Assembly (NCBI RefSeq): GCF_036346855.1
Contig: NZ_CP107841.1
Location: 620,001 to 684,000, forward strand
Direction: 5' to 3'
Source of the DNA: Streptomyces europaeiscabiei
GTDB lineage: Bacteria > Actinomycetota > Actinomycetes > Streptomycetales > Streptomycetaceae
Length of the DNA stretch: 64,000 bases
Every line of letters begins with the position of its first letter. Positions within the stretch are counted from its first letter, which is position 1. Under the pieces are notes generated by a model, which saw only the letters and a list, made by a program, of their open reading frames with translations, searched no databases and was not told the DNA's origin. The translations under genes were made by a program, and so were the position numbers. Shown piece by piece: positions 32,644 to 41,736 of this stretch.

Positions 32644-34140
32644 TCACGCCGGCGCGATGCCGCCCTTGTTCTTCGACTGGGGCTTGGGCAGGGCGAGTTT
32701 GAGCTCCTCCCGCAGTTCCTTGATCTTCGGATAGCTGGAGTACTGACCGGTGAGCCGGTACATCTCACGCAGGCGGTCCCAGGTGCGGTGGGAGGAGTTG
32801 GAGCCCATCGACATCAGGGCGAGACGGGCGTACCGGTCCGCCTGCTCGGGGTCGTCGGCGATGAAGCAGGCCGAGGCCATGGAGAGGAAGTCGAAGATCT
32901 TCGACCGCTGGCGGCCGTCGACACGCAGGGCCAGGGCCTTCTCCGCGTAGTGCTGGGCCTGTTTGGCCGCGGCCGGGTCGTGCTCCGCGAGGGTGCGGTA
33001 GGCCAGGGCCTGCATGCCGTAGAGGTCCTCCTCCTTGAACATCTGCATCCAACTGGGCGGCGGCACGTCGGCCCGGTCGGAGACGAACAGGTCCTCGGCC
33101 CGGCCCAGGGTGCGGCGCATGGCCTGCCCCTTGCCCATGGAGGCCTGTGCCCAGGCCTCGACGGTGTGGAGCATCGCCTTGGTGCGCGGCAGTACCTGCT
33201 CGCCGGAACCGGACTGGGCGAGCTTCATGAGGTCGAGCGCCTCGTCGGGCCTGCCGAGGTGCACCAGTTGCCGGGCCGCCCGGGAGAGGGCCTCGCCGGC
33301 ACGGGGCCGGTCACCGCCCTCCCTGGCGGCGTGGGCGGCGATGATGAAGTACTTCTGGGCGGTGGGTTCGAGGCCGATGTCGTGCGACATCCAGCCCGCG
33401 AGGACGGCGAGGTTGGCGGCGACGCCCCACAGGCGCCGCTGGAGATGTTCGGGGTGGCGGTAGGAGAGCATGCCTCCCACCTCGTTGAGCTGTCCCACGA
33501 CAGCCTTGCGTTGCAGCCCGCCGCCACGGGCCGCGTCCCAGGCCCGGAACACCTCGACCGAGCGCTCCAGTTCCTCGATCTCCTGCGACCCGATGGGGGC
33601 GGCCTCGTAGCGGTCGAACCCAGCGGGGTCGGCGTGCAGGGGGTTGTCGAGGTCGGGGGCGTCGGCCGCCAGGGCCGGATCGGTGTGCAGCCAGTCGTGC
33701 ATGGCGCTGCTGAGTGCGGATCCCGCGGTGAGCGCGACGCCCGCACCCACCAAGCCGCGTCGGTTGAGCATGAGGTCCATTCCCGTGAATTCGGTGAGGA
33801 CCGCAGCAGTCCGTTCGGGCGCCCACGGCACACCGTCGGGATGTTCCACACTCCCGCCGCCCGGCCGTTTTCCCGTACGCCCGTGCCGGACCAGACCGAG
33901 GTCCTCGATGGTCACGACACGGCCGAGACGCTCGGTGAACAGGGCCGCCAGCACCCGCGGCACGGGATCGCGCGGGATCTCTCCCATGTCGATCCACCGC
34001 CGCACCCGCGAGGTGTCGGTCGCCAGCTGGGGGTGGCCCATGGCCGCCGCCTGCCGGTTGACCAGTCTCGCGAGCTCTCCCTTGGACCAGCCGGCCAGGC
34101 CGAACAGGTCTGCGAGTCGGTTGTTGGGTTGTCCGCTCAC
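32644..34140 (-). CDS. nsdA: NsdA-type developmental and antibiotic regulator
   Basis: 498 residues from GTG 34140. It starts SGQPNNRLADLFGLAGWSKG and continues through an HTH-like region (TDTSRVRRWIDMGEIPRDPV) to a long TPR-like helical domain (KYFIIAAHAAREGGDRPRAG, AMLHTVEAWAQASMGKGQAM, AQHYAEKALALRVDGRQRSK). Sequence and length match NsdA, a pleiotropic negative regulator of sporulation and antibiotic production first described in S. coelicolor. I recognise it from this signature and did not run an alignment. It is divergent from an APH-like gene and converges on the phosphatase gene. Confidence 0.85.
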   Translation of the reverse strand: MSGQPNNRLADLFGLAGWSKGELARLVNRQAAAMGHPQLATDTSRVRRWIDMGEIPRDPVPRVLAALFTERLGRVVTIEDLGLVRHGRTGKRPGGGSVEHPDGVPWAPERTAAVLTEFTGMDLMLNRRGLVGAGVALTAGSALSSAMHDWLHTDPALAADAPDLDNPLHADPAGFDRYEAAPIGSQEIEELERSVEVFRAWDAARGGGLQRKAVVGQLNEVGGMLSYRHPEHLQRRLWGVAANLAVLAGWMSHDIGLEPTAQKYFIIAAHAAREGGDRPRAGEALSRAARQLVHLGRPDEALDLMKLAQSGSGEQVLPRTKAMLHTVEAWAQASMGKGQAMRRTLGRAEDLFVSDRADVPPPSWMQMFKEEDLYGMQALAYRTLAEHDPAAAKQAQHYAEKALALRVDGRQRSKIFDFLSMASACFIADDPEQADRYARLALMSMGSNSSHRTWDRLREMYRLTGQYSSYPKIKELREELKLALPKPQSKNKGGIAPA

Positions 34141-34374
34141 GTCAAGCCCCCAGGTTCTCGGCTGAGTTGAATGTAGCCCGCTGTCAGTTGCACGGGGACT
34201 ATTCGCCAGGCTTCGCCAGGGTGCGCTACATGGTGTGCCACGGCCCATCCGGTGTCAGGTAGGAAAGCGCCACCCCGACCCGGTCGCCCGAAGGACACTC
34301 CCCAGGGTGCACTTCGGCCGCCGGGGCGGGTAGCGCGTGACCTCGTCGGCACACGAAGGGATCTGTCTTCCCCC

Positions 34375-35517
34375 ATGTACGCAGCATCGTCCTCCGTGTC
34401 CGCTCCTCCCCGGTCGCTGCACCCCCGCCAGCCGGGCAGCGGCGGCCCCTACCTCGACCCCACCCGTACGACGGCCCCGGTACTCGGTGGCGGCCGGACG
34501 CGGCGTGTGCCGGGGCTCGGCACCCAACCGCTCAGCGGGAGACTCGACCTGTCCGGCCCCCAGGGCGCGCAGCTGCGCACGGCGATCGCCTCGGTGCATC
34601 GCATCTGCCCGGAGTTCGCTCCGGTCCAGGTGCTGCGCCGCAGCGGCCGCTCGGTGCTGCTCGTCGGTACGACAGGGCGCAGCACGGCCGTCGCCAAGTG
34701 TTTACTGGACCACTCCTCCATCTGGGAGGAGCGGCTCCGGCACGAAATAGCCGCATACCGCTCGTTCGTCCGGCACCGCCCCCCGGTGCGGGCGCCTAGG
34801 CTGATCGCGGCGGATCCGGACAACTGCACCTTGGTCATCGAGCGGATGCCGGGCCGGGTGGCCGCCCTGCAGCGGCATCCGGTGGAGGCGCCGCCGCGCG
34901 CCGACATCCGGGCGGCGCTCGGCGCGATCTGCCGGCTGAACGCATGGCGGCCCCCGACGGGGACGTTCGACGCCCCGCTCAACTACGCGGAGCGGATCTC
35001 CCGGTTCCACGAGCTGGGTCTGCTCACCGACCGGGACATGGGCGATCTGCAGAAGCTCCTGCACGGCATCGCGCACGCGTCGGGCCGTCAGGGCATGGGC
35101 CAGTTCTGTCACGGCGACGCCCTCCTGTCGAACATCCTCCTCTCACCGGCCGGTCCAGTGCTGGTGGACTGGGAACACGCGGGGTGGTATCTGCCGGGGT
35201 ACGACCTGGCGACGCTGTGGGCGGTGCTCGGGGACGCGCCGGTGGCACGGCGGCAGATCAGCCAACTGGCGCAGTCGGCGGGCCCGGCCTCGCGGGACGC
35301 GTTCCTGGTGAACCTGATGCTCGTACTGACCCGTGAGATCCGTACCTACGAGACGGCCGTACAGCGTTCGATGCACGACTCGACCCCGGCGGCTCCGGGC
35401 CCGGCCCACCCGGCTGCTGCGCCGGTCGGCGAGGAACAGCGGCTGCTGCTCAGGCGGCTGCACGACGACTGCCAGTTGGCCCGCAAAGCCGTACGGGCGG
35501 CGGTCGGCACTCGCTGA
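34375..35517 (+). CDS. APH-fold phosphotransferase family protein
   Basis: 380 residues from ATG 34375; the frame is open upstream to 34252 but without a convincing start. The kinase-like fold shows [20 protein letters not shown] (nucleotide Lys and Glu helix), the catalytic loop [12 protein letters not shown] (~243) with Asp and Asn, and metal-binding [20 protein letters not shown]. The first ~75 residues are low complexity. The substrate is unknown. Its divergence from nsdA may mean shared control rather than resistance. Confidence 0.83.
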   Translation: MYAASSSVSAPPRSLHPRQPGSGGPYLDPTRTTAPVLGGGRTRRVPGLGTQPLSGRLDLSGPQGAQLRTAIASVHRICPEFAPVQVLRRSGRSVLLVGTTGRSTAVAKCLLDHSSIWEERLRHEIAAYRSFVRHRPPVRAPRLIAADPDNCTLVIERMPGRVAALQRHPVEAPPRADIRAALGAICRLNAWRPPTGTFDAPLNYAERISRFHELGLLTDRDMGDLQKLLHGIAHASGRQGMGQFCHGDALLSNILLSPAGPVLVDWEHAGWYLPGYDLATLWAVLGDAPVARRQISQLAQSAGPASRDAFLVNLMLVLTREIRTYETAVQRSMHDSTPAAPGPAHPAAAPVGEEQRLLLRRLHDDCQLARKAVRAAVGTR

Positions 35518-35764
35518 GGGGATGGGAAGGTCCGCAGTGTGTCCTGGCACGAGGGGCACATCGCGGACCTTCGTCATGTCGGCAAACCTTCGCCAAGTCG
35601 GCGGCCTGCGTCACGGCAGGAGGCCTCCGCCGCGGCCGGACCCGGCAATCACCGGGTAACCAGCCTCCTGAAGGCATGATTGACGGATCGTCGGCCGACC
35701 GATAGCACTGGTGCCGTTCGGTCCCGCATGCCCCGCCAACGCCCCACCGTGCCAGGAGGCCGCC

Positions 35765-37741
35765 TTGCGAGGATCCCCCACCGACCGCAGACCCACCCCG
35801 CACCTCGGACGTACGCGCAGAACGGCGTTCGCCGCAGCCCCCGCGGTCCTGCTGCTGCCCCTGCTGGGCGCGGCTCCGCCCGACAGCCGGCCGTCGTCTG
35901 CCTCGGCTCGTCTGCAGGGCGCCTTCGCAGCCGCGGCCGCCGAGTACGGCGTACCGCGCGACGTCCTGCTCGGCGTCTCGTATCTCCAGTCCCGCTGGGA
36001 CGCCCACGGCGGCGCGCCGAGTGTCACCGGCGGCTACGGCCCCATGCACCTCACCGACGCGCGCACGGCTCTGGCCGATGCCCCGCACCACAGCGAGGGC
36101 ACGGAGGACGCGCGCGGCGACGACTCCCGGGCGCCGCTGGTGGCCGAGGCGGACCTGCCCAAGGCCGCCGAACTCCCTTCCAGGCTAAGGACGTTGACGA
36201 GAGCGGCCGAGCTGACGGGGCTGCCCGAGGAGACCCTCCGTACGGACTCGGAGGCCAATGTCGCGGGCGGTGCCGCGCTGCTCGCCGCCGCGCAGCGGGA
36301 GCTCGGCGCGCGGCCGAGTGCCGATCCGGCCGACTGGTACGGGGCGGTGGCGCGTTTCTCGGGCGCCGACGACCGGGCGACCGCCGAGGCGTACGCGAAC
36401 GACGTGTTCGCGGTGATCCGCGACGGCGCCCGGCGCGTCACGGATGCCGGCCAGCGGGTGACACTCACCGCCGAGCCGGACCTGGACCCCGGCACCGGGC
36501 AGTTGTCCCGGGCGGGGCTGCGCCCGGCGGCCGCGGGCGCCACGGAGTGCCCGACAACGGTGTCGTGCGAGTGGATCCCGGCGCCCTACGAGGAGTTCGG
36601 CGACAACGACTACGGCAACCACGACCTCGCCGACCGGCCGAACTCGCAGCCCATCCGGTACATCGTCGTCCACGACACCGAGGGCTACTGGGACACCACT
36701 CTCGAACTGGTCCAGGACCCGACGTATGTGTCGTGGCAGTATTCGCTGCGCTCCACGGACGGGCACATCGCCCAGCACATCAAGGCCAAGGACGTGGCCT
36801 GGCACGCCGGCAACTGGTATGTCAACGCGGGGTCGATCGGCCTGGAGCACGAGGGCTTCCTCGCCTCGCCGGACGCCTGGTACACCGAGGCGATGTACCG
36901 GGCGTCGGCGCGGCTGGTGAAGTACCTCTCCGACAAGCACGGCATCCCACTGGACCGGCAGCACATCCTCGGCCATGACACCGTGCCCGGCCCGACGACG
37001 GCGACGATTCCGGGGATGCACACCGACCCGGGCCCGTACTGGGACTGGCGGCACTACTTCGAGCTGCTGGGCGAGCCGTTGGGCGCGACGTCCGGCGAGA
37101 ACAGCGCCATGGTCACGATCCTGCCGGACTACGCCGACAACCGGCCCGAGTTCACCGGTTGCGCGACCGGCGGTGCGCGCTGCGCGGTGCACGGCTCCAG
37201 CGCCGTACGGCTGTACAGCCGGCCGGATGTGACCTCGCCCCTGATCAAGGACATCGGGCTGCGGCCGGACGGCAGCGTCTCGACGATCGGGGTGAACGAC
37301 CTCGGTTCACGGGTCTCCACCGGGCAGCAGTACGCGGTCGCCGAGCGGCAGGGCGACTGGACGGCGATCTGGTACCTGGGGCAGAAGGCCTGGTTCCAGA
37401 ACCCTAAGGGGAAGCCGACGGCGGTCGGTGCGGCCGGACTGGTCGTGACGCCCCGGGAGGGCCTGGCGGACATCCCGGTGTACGGGCGCGCCTACCCGGA
37501 GGCGGCGGCGTACCCGGCGGGTGTGCCCGCACAGGCGGTGTCCCCGTGGCCGTACAAGCTCCTCAAGGACCAGAAGTACGTGACCGGCGGCCGGGTGCCC
37601 GGCGAGTACTACTACGCCGTCTCCTTCGACACGAGCGGACACCGGGTCGTGGTCGGTGAGGATCTGTACCACGAGATCCAGTTCGGGCACCGGGTGGCGT
37701 TCGTGCGGGCTGCGGACGTGCGGGTGCTGCCGGCCGCGTGA
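35765..37741 (+). CDS. Secreted N-acetylmuramoyl-L-alanine amidase
   Basis: 658 residues from TTG 35765, chosen because GGAGG lies 7 bases upstream. A twin-arginine-like or Sec signal (GRTRRTAFAAAPAVLLLPLL) predicts export. Residues ~60-290 form a lysozyme/goose-type helical region (YGVPRDVLLGVSYLQSRWDA). The amidase_2 domain (~290-450) has the zinc ligands in YIVVHDTEGYWD and GMHTDPGPYWDW, with SIGLEHEGF. The C-terminus carries SH3-like repeats (VAERQGDWTAIWYLGQKAWF, VPGEYYYAVSFDTSGHRVVV). It hydrolyses the peptide-sugar bond of peptidoglycan and is likely involved in wall turnover. A strong terminator follows. Confidence 0.92.
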   Translation: MRGSPTDRRPTPHLGRTRRTAFAAAPAVLLLPLLGAAPPDSRPSSASARLQGAFAAAAAEYGVPRDVLLGVSYLQSRWDAHGGAPSVTGGYGPMHLTDARTALADAPHHSEGTEDARGDDSRAPLVAEADLPKAAELPSRLRTLTRAAELTGLPEETLRTDSEANVAGGAALLAAAQRELGARPSADPADWYGAVARFSGADDRATAEAYANDVFAVIRDGARRVTDAGQRVTLTAEPDLDPGTGQLSRAGLRPAAAGATECPTTVSCEWIPAPYEEFGDNDYGNHDLADRPNSQPIRYIVVHDTEGYWDTTLELVQDPTYVSWQYSLRSTDGHIAQHIKAKDVAWHAGNWYVNAGSIGLEHEGFLASPDAWYTEAMYRASARLVKYLSDKHGIPLDRQHILGHDTVPGPTTATIPGMHTDPGPYWDWRHYFELLGEPLGATSGENSAMVTILPDYADNRPEFTGCATGGARCAVHGSSAVRLYSRPDVTSPLIKDIGLRPDGSVSTIGVNDLGSRVSTGQQYAVAERQGDWTAIWYLGQKAWFQNPKGKPTAVGAAGLVVTPREGLADIPVYGRAYPEAAAYPAGVPAQAVSPWPYKLLKDQKYVTGGRVPGEYYYAVSFDTSGHRVVVGEDLYHEIQFGHRVAFVRAADVRVLPAA

Positions 37742-37776
37742 GGACGGCGCCGCCCCGGGACGCCCCGGGAACGAAG

Positions 37777-37802
37777 AAGGGCCGGGCGTGAGCCCGGCCC
37801 TT
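37777..37802. terminator. Bidirectional hairpin terminator
   Basis: AAGGGCCGGGC and GCCCGGCCCTT (11-bp perfect arms, loop GTGA) between the amidase stop and the converging hypothetical gene, followed by a T-rich stretch TTTCGTCTTC. Confidence 0.88.
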
Positions 37803-37836
37803 TCGTCTTCGTCTTCTTGTTCGTCCTCTTGCGCGC

Positions 37837-38334
37837 TCAGCCCTGCTGGAACAGCTCCGCCGGGAGCGGCTTGAGCAGCGCGTACAGGTCGTCGGTGATG
37901 GGGCGGTCCCAGGCGGCGATGGTCACCAGGACGTTGTCGCTGCGGTCGAACTGGACGCAGGAGATCCGGGACTCGGAGAGCTTGAGGCGGCGGACGATCA
38001 GGAGGTTGTCGCCCTGCATCACTGGCATGTCCTCGGAACCGACGACGGTGATGTCCTCCTCGTTCTCCAGCGCGATCAGCAGCTGGGCCACCTCGAAGGG
38101 GATCTCGCCGTCGGACACCTCGCGCGCCGGGGAGCCCTCCGGGAGGTTGCCGATGATCATCGCGGGGCCACGGCCGCCGTAGAGGTCGTAGCGCAGGAAG
38201 ACGCCCTGGCAGCTGCCGTCGGGGGCGGGCAGCAGGCCGGCGCCGAGATTGCCCGGCCAGTCGCCCGGGTCCATGGCCAGTACGTCGAAGTCGGGACCGG
38301 CAGGAGTGGCGCTGCGGCGGCGGAGGAAGGACAT
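37837..38334 (-). CDS. Conserved actinobacterial hypothetical protein
   Basis: 165 residues from ATG 38334. No known domain recognised. It is acidic, soluble, with alternating strands and helices (QGVFLRYDLYGGRGPAMIIG, EIPFEVAQLLIALENEEDIT, NLLIVRRLKLSESRISCVQF, VLVTIAAWDRPITDDLYALL). The pattern resembles small cytosolic housekeeping-associated proteins widespread in streptomycetes. It lies downstream of the CGNR gene on the same strand with 78 bases between. Confidence 0.75.
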   Translation of the reverse strand: MSFLRRRSATPAGPDFDVLAMDPGDWPGNLGAGLLPAPDGSCQGVFLRYDLYGGRGPAMIIGNLPEGSPAREVSDGEIPFEVAQLLIALENEEDITVVGSEDMPVMQGDNLLIVRRLKLSESRISCVQFDRSDNVLVTIAAWDRPITDDLYALLKPLPAELFQQG

Positions 38335-38412
38335 GCCGCAATGGTACGGCGTGCCGTCCGGCGGTGGGGCCGAGGGAGCCGCGGGGGCAGGGGGCCTTCT
38401 TCGGGGCGGATG

Positions 38413-39015
38413 TCAGCTCGCCCTCCTCTTGTGCCGTTCGTGGTGGCGGGCGACGCGGGCGCGGTTGCCGCAGGACGGCCTGCACCATTCCTGGCGGGGG
38501 TGCTCCTTGAGGAAGTAGCGCACGCAGCGCGGTGCGTGGCAGGCGCGCAGCCGCTGCCGTTCGGGGCTCGCGAGGAAGGCGAGGGCGGCGCGGGCGAGCG
38601 CCGCGGTGAGCGGGTCCTCGCCGGTGGCGGGTTCGTGGCGTACGACGGGTTCGGCGCCGGGGCCCCAGGTGAGCACCGGGACGGTCGGGGCGAGGGCGGC
38701 GGCCTCGTTGAGGCGCGCCAGGGCCTCGGGGACGGGCAGCAGCCGGGCGGCGTCGGCCGGGCTGGGCTCGCCGGGGCTGACGGCGCGGGCGAACAGGGCC
38801 CGGACGGCTCCGCGCAGATCGCGTACGGCGGTGAGCGCGGCCTCGTCGGCGGCCGGCCCGTCGACGGCCGGCAGGAAGTCCGCGTGCGCCCGGATCCAGG
38901 TGGCGAGCCCCATGGGGTCGGTCAGGTCGTCGGTGACACCGCCGTCGCCGTCGTGGCGGACGGTCAGGGCGAGATCCAGGGCGAGCCGTGCGTCCGTACT
39001 GATCGAGTACTCCAT
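38413..39015 (-). CDS. ABATE/CGNR zinc-finger regulator
   Basis: 200 residues from ATG 39015; TATCAT ends ~8 bases before it, so the transcript looks leaderless. The N-terminal ABATE-like stress domain (RLALDLALTVRHDGDGGVTD, LRGAVRALFARAVSPGEPSP) is followed by the CGNR treble-clef zinc finger: two Cys in LRACHAPRCVRYFLKE and two in EWCRPSCGNRARVARHHERH. Proteins with this layout are predicted transcription regulators sensing an unknown ligand. TAATG and CATTA flank the promoter (39021-39047), a possible autoregulatory site. Confidence 0.85.
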   Translation of the reverse strand: MEYSISTDARLALDLALTVRHDGDGGVTDDLTDPMGLATWIRAHADFLPAVDGPAADEAALTAVRDLRGAVRALFARAVSPGEPSPADAARLLPVPEALARLNEAAALAPTVPVLTWGPGAEPVVRHEPATGEDPLTAALARAALAFLASPERQRLRACHAPRCVRYFLKEHPRQEWCRPSCGNRARVARHHERHKRRAS

Positions 39016-39020
39016 GCCGC

Positions 39021-39047
39021 TAATGATAGGCGAGCTGTCATCCATTA
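39021..39047. promoter_or_regulatory. Promoter/dyad of the CGNR gene
   Basis: TAATG (39021-39025) and CATTA (39043-39047) are perfect 5-base arms around 17 bases that include the minus-strand TATCAT -10. Placement suggests an autoregulatory operator. Confidence 0.4.
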
Positions 39048-39193
39048 AATCGAGCCGGGAGCGATGCGGGCAGGGAATTCCGGGCACTCGCATTCCCGTA
39101 GGAATTCTGGACAATTGGGGGTGAATTTTGGCACGGTGAGGCGAAGCTGCCCGTAAATCGAACACGTGGCCGATTCATTCTGGGGGTCCAGCC

Positions 39194-40114
39194 ATGCCAC
39201 CCGTGCACCTCGCACCGGATGTCGCCGCCTTCTACACCGCGCAGAGCGCGTTCACCGACCCGAACGACCTCGCCCCGCTCTACGCCGATCTCCCGCGCGA
39301 TCCCGCTCGACTCGCCCGTGTGGCACGGGATCTGATGATTCATCGGGGCGAGGGTGAGACGTTCGGTTACGCCACCCCTCGGGAGCGGCTGCACAACGAC
39401 GCCGAGACGCGCTACCTCGACGACATCCTGCGGATCGTCGTCGAGCGGAACGACGCGCCCCTGTCGCACCGCCGCGAGCCCGAGGACCGGTTCGTCGGGG
39501 TGTGCCGCGACTTCTCACTCCTGCACTGCTCGCTCCTGCGCCATACCGGAGTGCCCGCCCGGCTGCGGTCGGGCTTCGCCACCTATTTCGGCGACAACGG
39601 TTTCCACGGCGACCACGTGGTCACCGAGTACTGGGACCCGGCCCGGGGCTGGCTGCTCGCCGACGCGCAGTTGACGGACCCGCTGATCGTCGACGCCTGG
39701 AGCATCGACTTCGACCCGATGGACGTACCGCGCGACCGATTCCTCGTCGCGGGCAAGGCATGGCGAGCCATTCGGGAGGACGGGGCGGACCCCCGGTCGT
39801 TCGGCCTGCACCCGCCGGAGGAAGGGCCGCTGCACGGGGAGTGGTTCGTGGCCGGGAACGTCCGGCTCGATCTCGCGGACCTCAACAAGGTCGAGACGCT
39901 GCTGTGGGACATCTGGGGCACCGAGACCGAGGCCGGCCAGGAGCTCGTGGACCCGGTCCGCGAGCTGTACGACGAGGTCGCGCCGGTGGTGGGCGACGAG
40001 GTGGACTTCGGCGCGGCGCGTGAGCTGTTCGCGGGGCACGAGGGGCTGCGGACACCGCGGACCGTGCTGTCGCTGGCGCCGTACAACGGTCCGCGCGAGG
40101 TCACCCTCCGCTGA
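39194..40114 (+). CDS. Transglutaminase-like domain protein
   Basis: 306 residues from ATG 39194. The papain-like transglutaminase core is visible: Cys in VGVCRDFSLLHCSLLRHTGV (~103), His in GDHVVTEYWDPARGW (~140) and Asp in LLADAQL (~156), in the order of the family's triad. No signal peptide is seen, so it is probably cytoplasmic. The C-terminal ~130 residues are helical and unassigned. Bacterial members are usually proteases or peptide modifiers rather than cross-linkers. Substrate unknown. Confidence 0.83.
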   Translation: MPPVHLAPDVAAFYTAQSAFTDPNDLAPLYADLPRDPARLARVARDLMIHRGEGETFGYATPRERLHNDAETRYLDDILRIVVERNDAPLSHRREPEDRFVGVCRDFSLLHCSLLRHTGVPARLRSGFATYFGDNGFHGDHVVTEYWDPARGWLLADAQLTDPLIVDAWSIDFDPMDVPRDRFLVAGKAWRAIREDGADPRSFGLHPPEEGPLHGEWFVAGNVRLDLADLNKVETLLWDIWGTETEAGQELVDPVRELYDEVAPVVGDEVDFGAARELFAGHEGLRTPRTVLSLAPYNGPREVTLR

Positions 40115-40185
40115 CCGGTCCACCGCCGGACAGTACCGGGCCCGGTTCGGTCGCTCCGGACCCCCGAACTCTCTCACCCCCTCTC

Positions 40186-40224
40186 TGTCGGTGGGCGCCG
40201 CCGGTCTCCGGCCGCCCACCGACA
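40186..40224. terminator. Bidirectional hairpin terminator
   Basis: TGTCGGTGGGCG (40186-40197) and CGCCCACCGACA (40213-40224) are perfect 12-bp arms with a 15-base loop, between the transglutaminase-like gene and the converging DUF397 gene. Confidence 0.85.
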
Positions 40225-40241
40225 CCCCGTGTACGGCCCCC

Positions 40242-40487
40242 TCAGGTCAGGTCGAACTCGCCCTCGCGGGCCCCCGACACGAAGGCGCCCCATTCGGCGG
40301 GGGTGAAGATCAGCGAGGGGCTCTCGGGGCTGCCGCTGTTGCGCATGGCGATGAAACCCTCGACAAAGGCGATCTGGACATCTCCGCGCCCCTGGCTGCT
40401 CGACCGCCAGTCCGCGTTGCTCAGGTCCAGTTCCGCCGGTTTGTGCCAGCCGTCGAGGGATCGCTGCTGCATGGTGGTCTCGGCCAC
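40242..40487 (-). CDS. DUF397 protein
   Basis: 81 residues from GTG 40487, preceded by GGAGGAG; ATG 40472 is an internal alternative. The family's core DWRSSSQGRGDVQIAFVEG and MRNSGSPESPSLIFTPAEWG-AFVSG are intact. DUF397 proteins normally pair with an adjacent XRE-type regulator (BldB/WhiJ-like systems) in streptomycetes; none is adjacent here, so it is a solitary copy. A developmental regulatory role is inferred from the family. Confidence 0.9.
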   Translation of the reverse strand: MAETTMQQRSLDGWHKPAELDLSNADWRSSSQGRGDVQIAFVEGFIAMRNSGSPESPSLIFTPAEWGAFVSGAREGEFDLT

Positions 40488-40569
40488 GTCCGTGCTCCTC
40501 CCGGTTCGTCGTCCGCCCGCCAGACTAGCGATCGACCCCCACCGCCGACAGGCCACGTGAGGGGGAGGT

Positions 40570-41736
40570 TCACGAGGTGGGCGGCTCCGCGCCCACCAGC
40601 CACATCGAGAAGAACTGCGATCCGCCGCCGTAGGCGTGCCCGAGCACGCGGCGGGCGCCCTCCACCTGGTGTTCTCCCGCGAGGCCCCGCACCTGCAGCG
40701 CCGCCTCCGCGAAGCGGATCATGCCGGAGGCGCCGATGGGATTGGTGGACAGGACCCCGCCGGACATGTCGACCGGAAGATCTCCGTCCAGCTCGGTGAC
40801 ACCGGACTCGGTGAGCTTCCAGCCCTCTCCCTCCGCGGCGAAGCCGAGGTTCTCCAGCCACATCGGCTCGTACCAGGAGAACGGCACGTACATCTCCACC
40901 GCGTCGATCTCCCGGCGCGGATCCGCGATGCCCGCCTGCCGGTACACGTCCGCCGCGCAGTCCCGTCCCGCGCGCGGCGACACACTGTCCTTCCCCGCGA
41001 AGAGCGTCGGCTCGCTGCGCATGGCGCCGCCGTGCATCCACGCGGCGGGCCGGGGCGACCGGGCGGCCCCCGCCCGGTCGGTGAGGACCATCGCGACGGC
41101 CCCGTCGGAGGACGGGCAGGTCTCCGAGTAACGGATCGGGTCCCACAGCATGGGTGAGGCCTGGACCTTCTCCAGCGTGATGTCGTGCTCGTGGAGATGG
41201 GCGTACGGGTTCTTCAGCGCGTTGCGGCGGTTCTTGTACGCCACCAGGGAACCGACCGTGTCGGGGGCGCCGCTGCGCCGCATGTACGCCCGCACGTGCG
41301 GGGCGAAGAAGCCTCCGGCGCCGGCCAGCAGCGGCTGCTGGAACGGGATCGGCAGGGACAGGCCCCACATGGCGTTCGACTCGGACTGCTTCTCGAAGGC
41401 GAGGGTCAGCACCGTGCCGTGGACGCGGGCGGCGACCAGGCTCGCGGCGACCAGCGCGGTCGATCCGCCGACCGAGCCCGCCGTGTGCACCCGCATCATG
41501 GGCTTGCCGACGGCGCCGAGCGCGTCGGCGAGGTACAGCTCGGGCATCATGACGCCCTCGAAGAAGTCGGGCGCCTTGCCGATGACGACGGCCTCGATGT
41601 CGGCCCACGTCAACTCGGCGTCGTCGAGGGCCCGTCGGGCGGCCTCGCGAACGAGCCCGGCGATCGACACGTCCCGGCGGGCCGCCACGTGCTTGGTCTG
41701 GCCGACGCCTACGACGGCCACGGGCTCCTTGCTCAT
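40570..41736 (-). CDS. Thiolase-fold protein lacking the nucleophilic cysteine (Ltp2-like)
   Basis: 388 residues from ATG 41736, whose start overlaps the upstream gene's stop (ATGA). The thiolase fold is clear: VAVVGVGQTKHVAARRDVSI at the start, DDAELTWADIEAVVIG, and the C-terminal NPIGASGMIRFAEAALQVRG and GHAYGGGSQFFSMWLV. The nucleophile position reads VHTAGSVGGSTALVAAS, so Cys is absent and thiolysis is unlikely. Cys-less relatives such as Ltp2 are retro-aldolases that need a DUF35 partner in steroid side-chain degradation; a DUF35 gene lies two genes upstream in the same operon. Role here inferred. Confidence 0.83.
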   Translation of the reverse strand: MSKEPVAVVGVGQTKHVAARRDVSIAGLVREAARRALDDAELTWADIEAVVIGKAPDFFEGVMMPELYLADALGAVGKPMMRVHTAGSVGGSTALVAASLVAARVHGTVLTLAFEKQSESNAMWGLSLPIPFQQPLLAGAGGFFAPHVRAYMRRSGAPDTVGSLVAYKNRRNALKNPYAHLHEHDITLEKVQASPMLWDPIRYSETCPSSDGAVAMVLTDRAGAARSPRPAAWMHGGAMRSEPTLFAGKDSVSPRAGRDCAADVYRQAGIADPRREIDAVEMYVPFSWYEPMWLENLGFAAEGEGWKLTESGVTELDGDLPVDMSGGVLSTNPIGASGMIRFAEAALQVRGLAGEHQVEGARRVLGHAYGGGSQFFSMWLVGAEPPTS

